This document shows positions 32,537 to 33,490 of a stretch of DNA of 33,490 nucleotides, in pieces (position 1 is the stretch's first letter; each line of letters opens with the position of its first letter). The position numbers were made by a program, and so were the translations under genes. This stretch comes from JAUWQU01 sp964605095 (GTDB taxonomy: Bacteria > Planctomycetota > Phycisphaerae > SM23-33). Where the stretch lies: contig CAZSBS010000012.1 in NCBI GenBank assembly GCA_964605095.1, positions 1-33,490 on the forward strand. Reading direction: 5' to 3'. A model generated the notes under the pieces. It was given only the letters and a program-made list of their open reading frames with translations. It was not told the DNA's origin and searched no databases.

Positions 32537-33490
32537 TCAGACTGGCTCGGCGTCGACGAGCATGAACTTGATTTCCGCCTCGGCCGCAACGTCGGACCCG
32601 ATCAGCGCCCGGCAGCGGCAGTGGCCGGTGCGGCTGCGAACGTGGAGCCGCTCGGCTTCGAGGATGAGTTGGTCTCCCGGGCGGACGGGGCGACGCATCT
32701 TCACGCGGTCCATGCTCAGCAGGACCGCTACCTTGCCCGTGTGCTCCAGCCTGCGGCTCAGCAGGATGCCCGATAGCTGCGCCATGGCCTCCAGGATCAT
32801 CACGCCGGGCATGATCGGCTGGCCAGGGTAATGGCCCTGGAAGTACGGCTCGTTTATCGAGACGTTCTTGAGTCCGACGGCCTTGCGGTCGCCATCGAGC
32901 TCGATGATCCGGTCGACCATCAGGAACGGGTAGCGGTGCGGCAGCAGCCGCATCACCTTGCGAATGTCCATCACCGGCTCGCCGGTGAGGGTCGCGGCAC
33001 GCTGGCGCTGGGCCAGGCCCTTGATGAGCTTGCGGACCAGGGCGTGGTTGTTCTCGTGCCCGGTCCTGTGGGCGACGATCCGCCCCCTCAAGTGCCTGCC
33101 AAGAAGCGCCAGGTCGCCCACGAGGTCGCAGATCTTGTGCCGGGCGCACTCGTCGGGGAAGCGGAAGGCGTTGTCGATCGGCCCATCCGGCCCGACCACC
33201 AGCACGTCCTTGGGCGTCAGGTGCGCACCGACCCCGCGGGCCTGCATCTCCGCCGCCTCCGCCTGGAGGCTGAACGTCCGCGCCGGGGCGATCTTCGTCG
33301 CGAAGTCGTCGCTGTCCAGGCGAAACGCCACCACCTGCCGGCCTATCGACGGGGTCTCGGAATAGTCCAGATCGTAAACAATGTCCAGGTAGTCCTCCGG
33401 ACCCGGCAGGGCCGCCAGGGTCGAGTCGTCCTGTGAGACGGTCATCGGCTCGTCGATGACCAGCACCCGCTGGTCGGCGTCCAGTTCCCG
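32537..33490 (-). CDS. lpxC-fabZ: LpxC-FabZ fusion (5' part beyond the window)
   Basis: The last 317 codons of a bifunctional gene; the frame is open to the window edge, so the N-terminal half of LpxC is missing from view. The LpxC part (to about 150 residues before the linker) shows ARTFSLQAEAAEMQARGVG, DNAFRFPDECARHKICDLVGD with the zinc His and Asp, and TGHENNHALVRKL. The FabZ part begins IRKVMRLLPHRYPFLMVDR and has the catalytic GHYPGQPIMPGVMILEAMAQ (His and Glu). LpxC deacetylates UDP-acyl-GlcNAc; FabZ dehydrates 3-hydroxyacyl-ACP, competing for the same acyl donor. The fusion is known in Bacteroidetes, Chlorobi and planctomycetes. First visible gene of the lipid A operon. Confidence 0.93.
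   Translation of the reverse strand, partial: RELDADQRVLVIDEPMTVSQDDSTLAALPGPEDYLDIVYDLDYSETPSIGRQVVAFRLDSDDFATKIAPARTFSLQAEAAEMQARGVGAHLTPKDVLVVGPDGPIDNAFRFPDECARHKICDLVGDLALLGRHLRGRIVAHRTGHENNHALVRKLIKGLAQRQRAATLTGEPVMDIRKVMRLLPHRYPFLMVDRIIELDGDRKAVGLKNVSINEPYFQGHYPGQPIMPGVMILEAMAQLSGILLSRRLEHTGKVAVLLSMDRVKMRRPVRPGDQLILEAERLHVRSRTGHCRCRALIGSDVAAEAEIKFMLVDAEPV

Overview
The window is a GC-rich bacterial chromosome segment, most likely from an uncultured member of the Planctomycetota (class Phycisphaerae or a near relative). The reasons are a fused LpxC-FabZ gene in a lipid A operon, an HzsA-related multihaem protein, a decayed integrase with the YLGPHGSPES signature I associate with planctomycetes, and several dispersed junk-like repeats (GGAACC tracts, CGCAGAG tracts) I associate with the same phylum. 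The assignment is inference from gene content. Hcp with a ferredoxin partner suggests anaerobic or nitrosatively stressed life.

Layout. 1-8500 is mostly exported or membrane functions: an M14 zinc peptidase lipoprotein, an MgtC/DUF4010 membrane protein, a divergent serine-hydrolase lipoprotein whose tail is written by a repeat, and two beta-propeller/cytochrome c proteins (MauG-like and HzsA-related). 8600-10250 looks like an eroded island: a tRNA-Val(GAC) with its own promoter and an aberrant anticodon loop, an integrase relic directly downstream, an RRM RNA-binding gene with a two-state leader, a small unknown gene, and the C-terminal relic of a DNA methylase.

10220-17381 (minus strand) is one long housekeeping run, tRNA-Gln - glmU(N domain only) - prs - rplY/ctc - pth - rpsF - ssb - rpsR - rplI - dnaB, with a good sigma70 promoter at its head and a terminator after dnaB. 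It joins nucleotide-sugar and PRPP supply to translation and replication. 17475-19600 holds a 34-bp perfect inverted repeat, a methyltransferase, a small KOW-like membrane protein and a PepSY-like secreted protein.

20160-22825 is an hcp operon (ferredoxin-like protein plus hybrid cluster protein) behind a perfect CRP/FNR-family operator. ThuA-like and accA genes follow. 25100-27240 is an accessory patch: a GIY-YIG protein, a small conserved-looking protein, a repeat family, and a Y1 (REP-associated) transposase framed by nested inverted repeats.

27312-33490 (minus strand) is a lipid A/envelope operon: lpxC-fabZ (cut by the window edge), two unlike lpxA paralogues, a Gfo/Idh oxidoreductase, a SurA/PpiC-like lipoprotein and an AlaC-like aminotransferase. 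Most striking for follow-up are the complementary lpxA pair, the tRNA-Val C33 with the adjacent integrase relic, the RRM leader switch, the transposase-REP module, and repeats that have entered coding sequence.
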